A DNA stretch of 64,000 nucleotides. Origin: Polytrichum commune (lineage: Eukaryota > Streptophyta > Polytrichopsida > Polytrichales > Polytrichaceae). The notes under the pieces were generated by a model that did no database searches, had not been told where the DNA came from, and was given only the letters and a program-made list of their open reading frames with translations. Made by a program: the position numbers and the translations under genes. Location: assembly GCA_950295325.1 (NCBI GenBank), contig OX485804.1:31992001-32056000 (forward strand), read 5' to 3'. Shown in pieces: positions 44,365-56,311 of this stretch. Each line of letters starts with the position of its first letter. Position 1 is the first letter of the stretch.

Positions 44365-46563
44365 TTAGTTTGTCAAGTCCATATTGTTTTCAATTTCCGA
44401 TATGTCCGGATGAGCCGCTTCGATAGCATCCAAGGTAATCTTCATTTGCCTTTGAAGGAGTTGTATTTGGAGCTTGGAATTCTTGTTTGACTCCGCTTGC
44501 ACATGGTCGGCATAAACTTTTGCCTCTTGCACAATCTCACCTTTAAGGTTCACAATTTCCTTTCGTATTTCATCCGTCCTTTTTTTTACCGCTGCTTCTA
44601 CCATCTTGTTGAGATATTTGTTGGTAATGTTTTGGTGCGGTCCATTCTCCAGAGCTTGGATGGTGTTTGCAAGTGCGGTGTTCACGTCTGAAAATCCAAG
44701 TCTAACTAGCTCTTCTTTACTAGGTGCATTTATCCCGTCTAGACTTTTTGGATGGGGGGTAAATTCAACATATTTACCAAATATTTTTTCATTTTTCTTA
44801 ACAAATTTCTTGTAGACAAACGAGTTGAGGCATTGGACATTGCATGAGCCCGTATGCTTCCCATTCTCAAGTCTAAAGTAAAAACCGAGAACATTTAGTT
44901 CTCCCATGCATTTTCGGATTCCTTCTTCGATTTGCATGGTTGTTTTTACCTTATTGAGGTTACGGGCAATTAGAATGAGTGCATTCTTTCGGGCTTTATC
45001 ATCGTCTGAGAGTTTTTCGTTACTTGCAAAGTTTACATCTATTATTTCATTGAAAAACGAAAGTTTGAGTGCTTTAATTCTTTTGGCTTCCTCTAGAGAG
45101 GGTGCTTTGATCCAAGCAAACTTTGCATCCGCCGATTTTTGCACATTCGTTATTTCAAAGTCAAGGCCTCGTCGAAATCCATCCCCAACTATTTCTACAA
45201 ACAAATCATACCATTCTTTACCCTTGATTGACGGGGTTGTGACTTTGACGGAGAGCATGGATGCAATTGCAATGGTATCAAAGGATTTGCACACTTTGCC
45301 TATAGCATGTGTAAATTGGCCAAGCTTGAGGATGAAAGGTCTCAATCCACAGAGAAGGCCATATCCATCCATTTCAGAGTTTTTAAGGTGGAGTTTAATA
45401 ATTCCACTCCATCTTTTGGTCCCATGAAAACAAAGGACAACTATGGGCTCCCCTAGGACTTCCCCGACCTCTATCTTCATTTTTTTTAGTCTATCCTTTG
45501 TTAAGTTGAGTATCACATCTCTATCCAATTCTATTCTTTCAATTTCAAAATGGATAGATATGTGATAGTCCAAAGCAAATCCATGGTCACCCACTTCCAC
45601 ATCTAAAGGAATCTGGGTGAGATTGTAGTGCATTCCCTCCTTACCATCCGTTCGTATAGAAAGCCACTCTTCTTGGGCAACGAACAGAAAGGAGGGAGAT
45701 GACTCCATCATTTCATGTGCTTCAGACTCACACATATCTTTTTTTACTAACTCAGTGAAAGAAGGTGTTTGAATGAGAGGCATGTTGGCAAATTTTGCAA
45801 TTGTGTTCATAGCTTGAAAACCAAGCCAATAGGGAGGCCATGTTCTCTCAGTGGGTACTATTCCTTTAACCTTTTTTTGACTTGACAATACCACATCAAG
45901 CACTGGACGTTTTCCACTTGTAGAATCTATATTTTCATTTTCAAACAACTTACGGGATGATGAGGTTGGAGTGATGGTTGCCATTCTGATATAAGCAAAG
46001 CAAACAAACGTTTTGTACTTTAGTTTTGAATGAGGTATACTTCTTATTTTCTTTCCTCTAATTCCTTTCCACAAATTAAGTTGTGGGCCTCCTAGGAATT
46101 GAGAGTGAAAGAAGAAGTGATTTGCATGTTCTAACATCATATGAGTACTAGTATGAGTACAACTTGCATTCATCCTATAACACCTTTTCCTATTCATATG
46201 AATCTTCATATTAGTATTTACAAATTGGTTGTAAGTGCTCTTATGTAGATTATGATTTGTCACAACTCTAACATTCCATACATTTCCTAAGCATTTGAGG
46301 CAAGTATAACTAAAAGCACAAGCATCTACCGTTACTACCACGGATCCATTATTTCTAATGGAACATTCATTTATGATATGAACATTAAGGTTGTTATACC
46401 ATACCTTTGGATTTATGACGTTCTTATATGTGTTTTTAAAGCAAGAGTTTGTAAGGCATTCCCATGTGGTGTGAGAGTTGACACTATGAGAGTATATCCA
46501 GTATGGTGTGGCTAGTACTAGCCACATAATGATAACAAGGTAGGTTGCATATGCAACCTTCAT
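44365..46563 (-). CDS. Element C ORF1, distant RRM-like type, with secretory N-terminal extension
   Basis: 732 open codons. From residue 194 (MATITPTSS, ATG at 45,984) it is distantly homologous to ORF1 of A and B: YNLTQIPLDV, DGFRRGLDFEITNVQKS, an RRM-like part (LIARNLN, GSCNVQCL) and a C-terminal coiled coil with VQEAKVYADH. The first ~193 residues have no counterpart in A or B: MKVAYATYLVIIMWLVLA looks like a signal peptide, followed by eight cysteines and NGS/NAS glycosylation sites. A strong splice donor at 46,666 (G|GTAAGT) and acceptor at 45,986 (ATATCAG|AATGG) would remove this part and place the ATG at 45,984 right behind the junction. Which form is made is unknown. Confidence 0.75.
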   Translation of the reverse strand: MKVAYATYLVIIMWLVLATPYWIYSHSVNSHTTWECLTNSCFKNTYKNVINPKVWYNNLNVHIINECSIRNNGSVVVTVDACAFSYTCLKCLGNVWNVRVVTNHNLHKSTYNQFVNTNMKIHMNRKRCYRMNASCTHTSTHMMLEHANHFFFHSQFLGGPQLNLWKGIRGKKIRSIPHSKLKYKTFVCFAYIRMATITPTSSSRKLFENENIDSTSGKRPVLDVVLSSQKKVKGIVPTERTWPPYWLGFQAMNTIAKFANMPLIQTPSFTELVKKDMCESEAHEMMESSPSFLFVAQEEWLSIRTDGKEGMHYNLTQIPLDVEVGDHGFALDYHISIHFEIERIELDRDVILNLTKDRLKKMKIEVGEVLGEPIVVLCFHGTKRWSGIIKLHLKNSEMDGYGLLCGLRPFILKLGQFTHAIGKVCKSFDTIAIASMLSVKVTTPSIKGKEWYDLFVEIVGDGFRRGLDFEITNVQKSADAKFAWIKAPSLEEAKRIKALKLSFFNEIIDVNFASNEKLSDDDKARKNALILIARNLNKVKTTMQIEEGIRKCMGELNVLGFYFRLENGKHTGSCNVQCLNSFVYKKFVKKNEKIFGKYVEFTPHPKSLDGINAPSKEELVRLGFSDVNTALANTIQALENGPHQNITNKYLNKMVEAAVKKRTDEIRKEIVNLKGEIVQEAKVYADHVQAESNKNSKLQIQLLQRQMKITLDAIEAAHPDISEIENNMDLTN

Positions 46564-46666
46564 TTTGCTTACTATCCTAACAAACCTATCAATGCTATGA
46601 TGTGTCTAAGACTATGTGTGTGCCTATGTGCAAATAATGAGAAAACAAATTAACGTGTAAACTTAC
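45986..46666 (-). other. Possible 5' intron of element C overlapping the ORF1 extension
   Basis: Donor CTTG|GTAAGTTT at 46,666 and acceptor TTTGCTTTGCTTATATCAG at 45,986 match plant consensus. Removal leaves the ORF1 start MATITP two bases into the next exon. The region is open in the ORF1 frame from 46,563. Inference from splice signals only. Confidence 0.5.
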
Positions 46667-49016
46667 CAAGCGGATGAAGGGCAGCAAAACTACTTCTACT
46701 TTTAGGGAGCAAAAAAGAAGCTAAGTGCCTAGTTAACTAATGTGTGTGTGTGTGTTTCTAATTGATTAAGTGTGTATCTACTGTGATTTTAGTTTGTTCC
46801 TTTGTGTGTGTGTTCTCTGTATGTCTAAGTGCCTATCTAAGTGGGGGTTTTGAGTGATACCTGGTTTAGCACGGGCAGTATTTTGTTGGAGTTGCTCCTC
46901 TCCTTCGCAGCACCTCGAACTCCCTCCTACCTGGGATGGGGTTTTGTCGCACAGTGATCCTTCAGCAGCTCGACTTCTGTTGCGCCTCCAGTAGCTCCAA
47001 AGTTGATCACACCTCCGCAACGGCTATTGTTTAGTCGGCGGCAGTCGACGGCAATCAGCGTCAGTAGGCGGCAGTTCGCGGCAGTTTTACTGCAGACTGC
47101 GGGCAACAGTAGACTGCAACTCTCTTACCAACACTGTTTGCTGCTAGCTGATTGAACACTGTGTCCGGGGCAGTAGATGTTTTGGTTAATCTCTTGTTGT
47201 AACAACTATCTTCTCTGCCCAATGGATACTTCTTTGGTTTCTGTAGGACTCTCTAAGTGTTACTCAATCAGTTTCTTCGAGAGAAGGCCGGTATTTGGCT
47301 CTTGAGTCTAAATATCATAAAACCTTAATCTCAATAATGACTTTCTATGATTCCCTTGCTACTATTCCGGGAGTGTAGTTTGTGTGTACGTTCTAAGATT
47401 AATTGAAAGATATGAGATCTAAAGAAGATGATGGGTGCTACTTCTCTCAAATGGATCTAAGTTACACAAGAACTTGATTTCTCCACAAGAATGGGTTACT
47501 ACGATTCTTTTGTAACTATTCCAGAAGTATAGTGTGTGTGTAGGATCTAAGATAATTTGAAAAGAGATGAGATTTAAAGAAGATGATGGGTGGTGCTCCT
47601 CTCAAATCGATCTAAGTTTTACAAAAACTTGATTTCTCCTCAAGAATGGGTTACTACGATTCCCTTGAAACTATTCCAAAAGTGTAGTGTGTGTGTAGGA
47701 TCTAAGATAGATTGAAAGAGATGAGATCTAAAGAAGATGGTGGGTGGTGCTTCTCTCCGATGGATCTAAGTTTTACAAAAACTTGATTTCTCCTCAAGAA
47801 TGGGTTACTACGATTCCCTTTCAACTATTCCAGAAGTAAAGTGTGTGTGTATGATCTAAGATAAATCAAAAGAGATGAGATCTAAAGAAGATGGTGGGTG
47901 GTGCTTCTCTCCGATGGATCTAAGTTTTACAAAAACTTGATTTCTCCTCAAGAATGGGTTACTACGATTCCCTTTCAACTATTCCAGAAGTAAAGTGTGT
48001 GTGTATGATCTAAGATAAATCAAAAGAGATGAGATCTAAAGAAGATGGTGGGTGGTGCTTCTCTCCGATGGATCTAAGTTTTACAAAAACTTGATTTCTC
48101 CTCAAGAATGGGTTACTACGATTCCCTTTCAACTATTCCAGAAGTAAAATGTGTGTGTATGATCTAAGATAAATCAAAAGAGATGAGATCTACTACTACT
48201 ATTCAGTTATGAGATCGAGAAAGCTTCTGTAACTCTTTCAGTAACATAACACACATCTCCTGATCTATGTTGTCTTACAAAACTCTCACTGTTGCGGTCT
48301 CTCACTTCGTATCAAGGGGTTGAAAAGAGTTTCGGTGCAGCGTGAAGAGTTTCGAACTTTCGGTGCAGGCAAGGTTTTTGGTGCCGATTCGAGTGTCTCT
48401 GGTCCGTTGCTGCCGTAGTCTGTAGCAGCTCCGGGTGGTGAGGCAGTGGGTATCGCGACTTCGGCTCGGTAGTCCCCCGGTGAAAATCGGTGCTCGTCCG
48501 CTTCAGTGGCTCTTCTCCGGCGGCGATCTGCTTCGGTGCTTCTGGTAGTCAGTCGGTTCTTCTTTCCTTTTCGCAGCAGCTCTCCTCAGTGTTGCATCGG
48601 CAGTGGGTCTCTTCGTCAACACGGGCAGTTTCTACTATGGCAACTATGCAGGAGAGTGGATCTTGTAACACTATGAATCTGTGAGATCTATAGTGAGCAG
48701 TTTTGGGTGATCTAAGGTGGAGCTGAGATGAGCATCTGCAAGAAAACACACAAGAAGCAATAGAGAGTGTTGATAGGAAAACACGGTGAATGAGCTGGTT
48801 TGTGGGGCTTCTGGGGGAAGAGAGGGCGCAGAGGTTTTATATTGTTGCGTGGTGTCTCTTTGGTGTTTGGAAGAGGTGGGTGGCCGGGGAAGAGTCAAAG
48901 GAGCAACAGTTTGCCGCTCTTACCTTGACTCTTCCCCTACCTCCTACAGCCTCCCCGTCACACCTCCCAAGCTCCACTAGCCGCTCATTCTCCCATTGAT
49001 ACGCATAATGAATCAT
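46564..49016 (-). promoter_or_regulatory. Element C 5' UTR
   Basis: A 2.45-kb leader, the longest of the three. Contains a GT microsatellite near 46,741-46,755, CGGCAGT words at 47,035-47,110 and the 154-bp tandem array. The internal promoter is expected here. It shares no obvious sequence with the leaders of A or B. Confidence 0.6.
47246..48193 (-). repeat. 154-bp tandem array in element C leader
   Basis: About six units. The word GAGATCTAAAGAAG (or close) starts at 47,414, 47,569, 47,723, 47,877, 48,031 and 48,185, giving a period of 154-155 bp. Units 3-5 are nearly identical; the outer ones are diverged, as expected for arrays that grow from the middle. Likely promoter repeats of the LINE. 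Confidence 0.93.
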
Positions 49017-49028
49017 CCACATAAATAA
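49017..49028. repeat. Target-site duplication of element C, 5' side
   Basis: CCACATAAATAA, same as 36,056-36,067. The sequence after it continues element B ORF2 without loss. Confidence 0.95.
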
Positions 49029-52000
49029 CACATACCACTTCATAAAAAACTGGAAACCTAACTCAATAACAAAACCACTATCTACAAGCAACGCAATGTC
49101 ACACTTCTCACCCGAACTAGTAGAAAAAACCACACCCGCCATGCCTAACCTCTTTACCACAACCAAATTCACATTTTTGAAATATCTTAAAATAAATATG
49201 AGAAAACCAAAAATACTTCAATTCTACGGACATTACTTCATTGACATACTAGATCTACTAAAATGCGGGGACATCGAACCTAACCCGGGACCAATGCCTG
49301 ATATTCTACGAACACACCCTATTACACACAAAAAAAGAGCCAACACGTATTTTATCCCAAATACTATAAAACTACAACTTGAATACCAACACCTAGCAAA
49401 TACATTCGCCCCTATCCTAAAACACACACACCCACTACACCTCCAAGCAATCACCACATACCCACATCTACACCATTATACCCAAACACAAAACCAGTCG
49501 CCACCAACCCATATGCTATACGCCCTAATTATTACCATCCACCCCGCAATAGACATATGCAATAACATGCTAGCCCAACCCCAAAACTACCACTTTAATA
49601 ACATATGGACCAACACATTAATCATTAGACTAGCTAACCTCACCAACCCCCCCGAGCGACACATACTGACACCGCACCCCTACACAACGTTCATAGAAAA
49701 TAATCAACATATAATACTCCCTCAAAACTCAATACACGCAAAAATATACGAATTCATCCACAACCAAGTAACCACACCCACATCAACCACCCTCAAGAAA
49801 GAATTCTCTTTCCTCCCAAACCAGTTGATAACCGAAACACTTAGATGCTTAGAAAACATCAGCGAATACTCACACCCACCCCCACTCCCAGTCGCTCCCA
49901 CACCAATCACAAAAATAAACACCAACACCGAACATGAAACGACCATAATAACTTGGAATGCGTCATCACTCAACACATCATTACCAAACCTACAAAGCTT
50001 AATAAATAACTCTCTAAACAACACAACAATCATACATATCCAAGAAACCAAACTTACTACAAACAAATCTACGAAATATATACAAAACCTATTCCCGGAA
50101 TTCAAACTCATTTTCAACAACACACACGCACTTACAAGGTGCATCCAACAAAGGATGCCTTATACCCCCGGAAGAGGTGGCTTACTTACATTTATCCATC
50201 ACAAATATGCATTCCCGGGAAATGTCACCAAAATCCCCACACCAGCAAATATCTCCCCATATCTCCAAATAATAAAAATAAATAACCACCCACTAATACC
50301 TTGGCTAATCGTACACATGTATATGCCCACGCACTTAGAAGACACATGTCTTATCCCACACCTTAAGAACGAAATCACTAACGAAATCATTATACACCCC
50401 AATCACATATACACACTCTGCGGTGACTTTAACAGAGATATTGCACTCAGGGGCAGACAAAATAACAACACTAACACCCCCCCACAAGAAGAAGACTTCC
50501 AATAGAAAAACTTCACCACATCTCTCAACTTAGAATATATTCAAACCAACACTAGTATCTCAAGACAAGGTGGCTACAACTACACATCAACAAGCCTAAT
50601 AGATGGTTTCTACATTCACTCCCCAGACAACAGCAAATTTACCTCCACTACAAACACAAACATGAATCTAAATTCAGACCACTATCCGGTCACATTCTAC
50701 ATCCCACACAACACACTTATAGCCAGACCCCCACCCCCTATAAACACCCCACCAACTAGAATACTGAACCCGATACCACCTGAAAACCTAGAAAAATTTA
50801 ACATAACATTCTTTGAAGAAAACTCCACCCAACTTAAAGTACTTATCACACTATTACAAAACCACCAACACTTAACACCTGATCAATGGCAAGATGCATG
50901 TACATCACTGGACTACATTATAAACAAAATCTCAAAAACAATTGAAAAAACCTGCAAAGCAGACCCACTATCCAACCTTACAACCAGAACATCGCAACAA
51001 GGCGGTTTTCTACCACGCAAATAAGCTAGAGAATGGAAAAGACACCTCAACACATATCACCTCATCAGAAAAACCATTTACATAGCACAACATGACCCAA
51101 GCTGGCAAGTGCACCCCATTCTAACCGATATCCAAAACCACCAACACGTCAACATCCCGCACCCACCTGCTACAGCAGCATCCTCTGATGAATGGATTAA
51201 CACAATAGCGGCCATCGCAAAAACTGCAAATAAAGAAGCCAGAAAAATCACCACAAAATATACTAGAGACTGCATTCTAAAAGGCGTATCGAAATACCGC
51301 CAAATGTATGAAAAAAGCCCCAAGAAAATAAACCGGAAAGTCTTCAAAAACCCTGAAACCTCACCTCTTGACTCCATCATTGATAGACAAAACAACATAT
51401 TAACCAGTCCTGAAGACATTGCATCAGAGATTTATGCACAACAATCCATCAGTAACCGCCCAATAGTCCCCACGTGCCACCATCAAAATACACACCCACT
51501 ACACTGTACATGTGGAGTCAGACAATACCCATGGCACAACCTAGAAGGGTACACAATTGACAAACAAGGAGAACCCCAAATCCCCTTACACACATATTTT
51601 GATCAAGAAACCTACAACTTCTGTCTTAAAAACCTAAGTAATAACAAAGCCCCATGCCCAGACAAAATTTCCAACTCAATTTTAAAAAATATGCATCCGC
51701 GCTTTCACAAATTATTTTTCCTATTCTTTAAGCACTGCTATAAACAAAAACAAATTCCCGCATCATGAAAAACTAGCCTAACAGTTTTATTATATAAAAA
51801 AGGCAACCCATCACAACTAACAAATCACAGTCCTATTGCACTAGCTAACACCATATATAAACTTTACACAAGTACACTAACCTCTATCCTATCAGCATAT
51901 GGAGAAAGATACCAAATACTACACGATAGCCAAGAAGGGTTCAGAGCAGAAAGAAGCATCTCCAGACAAATCCAAATACTAATTGCAGCGCTTGAAGACG

Positions 52001-55000
52001 CAAGACTCACAAACCAAGATATATACATTCTTTACATTGACTTCAAAAACGCCTTTGACTCCATTGACCACGCCAGACTCTTAGCCATAATGAAAGACTT
52101 GGGTTACCCCAATGACTCAATAAATCTCATAGGAAACATATACTCACAATCTTCAACCATATTTACTGGCGAACACTTCGGAAAAACCCTACCAATCCAC
52201 ATCCAAAGAGGTACAATACAATGCGACACCCTTAGCCCATATTTATTCATCATATTTCTAGAGCCCTTACTCAGATGGCTACAACAAGGAAATAATGGAT
52301 ATACTTTCGGTACGTCTAGAATCAAAATCTCATCAGCAGCATATGCAGACGATCTTGCAGCAATAGCCAACAAACTAAAGACACTACAAACACAATTACA
52401 TAAACTAGACAAATTCTGCAAATGGGCAGGAATGGATCTAGGAATACCAAAATGCGCAGTAACTGGATGCCCAAACAAATCTAAACTTAACCCCACAACC
52501 TTCAAGGCCCTAATCCAACCCACCAACATAAACTATAGAAACCAACCTATACCAGTCCTAAACCAACACGAACCCTATACATACCTAGGAATAAATCTTG
52601 CACCATCACTCAAGTGGAAAACACAAATAAATACCACCACAGCTAAAGTAACCAAACAATGTCAAGCCCTCGTAGCATGCCCAGCCACTATGAAACAAAA
52701 AATCAATATGGCTGATACAGTCATACGCGCTGGAATAGCATATAGCTTTTATGCAGTACCATACTCCATACCAGCCATAAAAAAACTTGACAAAAAGATC
52801 ATCGCACTCCATAAAACAATATGCGGAATACCCAAATGCACATCTAATATTGCTACACAACTCCCCCACAACCTATTTGGAATTGAAGCATTTTCATTAC
52901 AAAATGCCTATCTACGGTGTATTGGAAAGCAACTACAAAATGCCCTTAACGACAAAGGCCGTATTGGGAAAATTTATACCGGCTTAACGCAATTTATACT
53001 TGCCAAATACGGAGGTTCCAAAGAAATTACCCGTATTAAATACCAACACTGTGTTAGATCACCTATCACTAGAACACTATTTCTGCTCAAACATAAAGCC
53101 GGAGTCCACCTTAAAAGTACAATAAACAACTTCCTCCTACACCCATCCCCACTCGAAAACGCATGGATGCAAGAAGCACAAATGCTACAGGGGCTAAATC
53201 CCAACACCTCACTTAAACTATTACACAAATTGCTCATACATAATATAACAACACTAGATCAAATTACCATGCCTAATGGCTCCACACTAATGAACCTAGA
53301 TGAATTCAAAATCTACCACTCCACCCCCTCCAAAGTGCACTAAACATTGCTAATCAACTATTTTGCCAACCTCCATGTAACCACGAATGCCTCCTACCAT
53401 GCCAACGACACCATCCACCCATATCCCTCAAAGACAAATATATACTAAGACACTATAACATTCTACCTCATCTACCGACTCCTCCCATACACCCCCCAAA
53501 CCCTCCCATCCCCCTTCTATCCCCTCCCCCCAACAACATACTTAAGGACCCTCGACAATATCCCATATACAAAATGCTGGATCACAAACAAAAACAATCT
53601 ACCGACCATAACGGAATAAAAAGAACAGTCACGTCATACCTATGTCAATGGACTACAACAAATAACCACACATACAACAAATGGCAAACCCCAAGGGACC
53701 TATACCCCTATTGCGATGCCAACACATGCAACCACAACACCGTCCTACTTATCCATTACTACACGGAAAGACAACACAAACACTTCTCAAACATTATTAA
53801 TGCCTACTTCTCCATAGAACAACAAAGAGACACGAGATATGTCATACCTACCACAATAATCCCACTAGCACATATCTCTATTAATGAATGTAACCCAGAA
53901 AATGACATCGAAACCAACTCCGATACAATCCAAATACAATTTGACGTCGCTCACATATACGAAGATAATGGTAGGCACCTCATCACCATCCCGAAAACTA
54001 GACTAATGTGGTTATGAAAACAATACCAATTGGCAAAAAACACCACACATGGGCTAGAACCGCCCACCCAATCTTTCGAAACCGAAATTGTCTGGTTATA
54101 TCAAAGATACAAATACCGAATCCCGAAAAATGACCCACTCAAACGTGCCCATTACACAATACCAACCCCAATATTGGATCTCCTAATAACCACATTCAAT
54201 ATCAACCAGTCATACTTCTCATCCGTAGTGACATGCCCCACGCAACTCACCCAATTCTACTCGCCATTCTCGCGTGACATAATATTTGGATCCTTAGGGA
54301 AAGTATTTGACCACAAATGGCAAGGAATAGGATACGCTCACCCCCACAACGAAACAAACCTACAACAAGCCATTCATTGGGCTCGCATGGCGGCCCAAAA
54401 TGATCCATATACAATCACTATACTTATATCTCCGGATACCGACTGGTACAAAAACCCAAACCCGCACGTAGGTCCATTCCTGGACACACACATCATTGCC
54501 CACTTTGCAGCCGATACGATTGCATATGAAGAACCCACAATACCTCCCGAACTCAATATTACAAGAAAAGAACCGTCTACCCTACAAATATTTTGTATCC
54601 ACCACCAAAACAATAACATAGGCACCTATGAACAAATGAAATTACTAAAGGACATAGCAGACAATCTCCAAATATTACAAAGTCACACCCAAATTGCACC
54701 ACCCACCCCTTCAAACATCACAGTGAACTCTAGTAAAAAATGGTCTAAATCAAACTACCCAAATATACCCCCAAACAATAACACCCCCACCCCACAACTC
54801 CCAAACTACCAAACAAACCTACCACTAAAATTCCACCCCCAATTCAGCTACTACACTGATGGCTCCTTTATGAAACCCAAAGAAATAGCCCCCGGGGAAT
54901 GGAGAAGAGAAAGAGTTGGATACGGTATCTACAACCCCAAAGGGCTAAACATCGCCAATAGATTACATGGACATCAAAACATATTACGAGCATAAATGAT

Positions 55001-56311
55001 TGCTATACACGAAGCACTAAGCATTATCAACACACAGTTTCCCAACGAACCCGCATTCATATTCACAGACAGTCTAAATGTATTATACCTACTTAACACT
55101 CAAATTAAACACCCCACACTTCATAATAGTCACCTAGACCAAACCACACTAGCCTCCATGGTAAAAATTCTTCAAAAAATGACACAACCAATTACACTAT
55201 ACAAAGTTAGAGCACACGTCAACATTGACGGCAATGAAAAAGCAGACAAACTAGCAAAAAAAAGATTAGAATTAGAGCATAGAACTGCCGCCCACCCATA
55301 CGAACATGCCCACGCCACCCCTTACTATTACCAAAAAGACGTATGGACCTCGATGGAAGACGTTCCGGACAAAGGCCCAGTTAGATTTCTAGAAAAACAA
55401 ATTAAAAAATATGATAGGGAAATGAACCTAGCAATCATGGCTACACAAACCCCCAACACCCGTAAATGGACAGAAAACATAGATATAGACAACGAGCTGT
55501 CGAACGAATTCTGGACAAATCCCGCTATCACCGACAAACAAAAATCATGCCTCATCAAATTCCGCACAGGAACCTACATGGGTAATGCGAGAAAACAAAT
55601 GTTTTTTGGCCACCAAAGATTTCCCACTATCACGTGCCCCATATGTAACTCAAATGAACCAGATACATGGATACATGTATTATTTACATGTAAACACCAA
55701 CATATACACTCACTTAGAGTTAAAAGACATAACAAAGCAGTCGGAGAAATTAGGAAGCTCCTAATCTCATCAGAAAAATCCCGATGCTTTACTCTCATGA
55801 ATGCTGGCACATTCAATAACAATCCCCAAGAAAACACAGTTCCCAATTGGCTACTCCCCTGCACATGTAGTACACAAAGATGTCACTGCAACGCAGGATT
55901 TAGACCTGATATCCTATGTGTTAAAGGACTACCATATCAAACCCCCCCCCCCCCAACGATGTCGACCCTAACCTTACCATACAATTCATTGAATTCACAT
56001 ATTGCAATGACAGATTCTCCCCAGAGCAATTGAAGCAAAAAATAACAAATACAGCCCACTAATTGCTAGAAATTGCTTCCAAAGGATGGAAAATCGAACC
56101 ACTTATTGTCATCACTGTTGGTGCCAGAGCGACTGCCCACACCCCATCTATGAAAGCACTAGAGACCAACTTCAAAATACCTATGGCCACCATCAAAAAT
56201 ACCTTCAAAAACATTAACACCATTGCAATACAATATGCTATGTCTATTCTCCTCCATAAAAGGAGAATTGAAAACCACCAACCACTCCCCCAAAATCCAG
56301 ATCCCCCATAA
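49029..56311 (+). pseudogene. Element B ORF2, C-terminal part, with stops and frameshifts
   Basis: Contains 2A (49,255-49,293), APE (WNASSL, QETK, CGDFNRD, SDHYPV; about 49,930-50,700), RT with YADD at about 52,341, RNase H from about 54,845 (YYTDGS, FTDS, HVNIDGNEKAD), CCHC (CPIC...H...C from 55,635) and RPDILCV near 55,900. Breaks: TAG at 50,503 (from TGG), TAA at 51,022, TGA at 51,766 (from TGG), a short deletion near 53,333, TGA at 54,015 (from TGG), TAA at 54,993 (in place of the RNase H catalytic Glu), and a frameshift in the C-run at 55,941-55,956. The frame closes with NPDPP. Unlike A and C it has no stop between RNase H and the CCHC region. Confidence 0.88.
49255..49293 (+). other. 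2A ribosome-skipping motif, element B
   Basis: Encodes LLKCGDIEPNPGP, then MP. Third independent copy of the motif in the window, kept although the rest of the ORF is decaying. Confidence 0.9.

Larger units (their letters stand above)
36068..49016 (-). mobile_element. LINE element C, full length, 12,949 bp, nested in B
   Basis: Minus-strand LINE inserted into ORF2 of element B, bounded by an exact 12-bp duplication. 5' to 3': leader 49,016-46,564 with a 154-bp tandem array; ORF1 46,563-44,365; short repeat region with two modules; 2A at 43,526-43,564; APE, RT, RNase H, CCHC and PD-(D/E)xK-like region ending 36,513; 3' UTR with the same antisense SINE as element A; hairpin; TATC tail. From about 43.9 kb to the 3' end it is close to element A. 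Upstream it is different, so C is a chimera. ORF2 has several breaks. Confidence 0.95.

Noticed and set aside
46010-46563. Element C as an endogenous retrovirus or pararetrovirus with an envelope
   Set aside because: No LTRs, protease or integrase; APE endonuclease and target duplications show a LINE. The secretory segment precedes ORF1, not follows pol.
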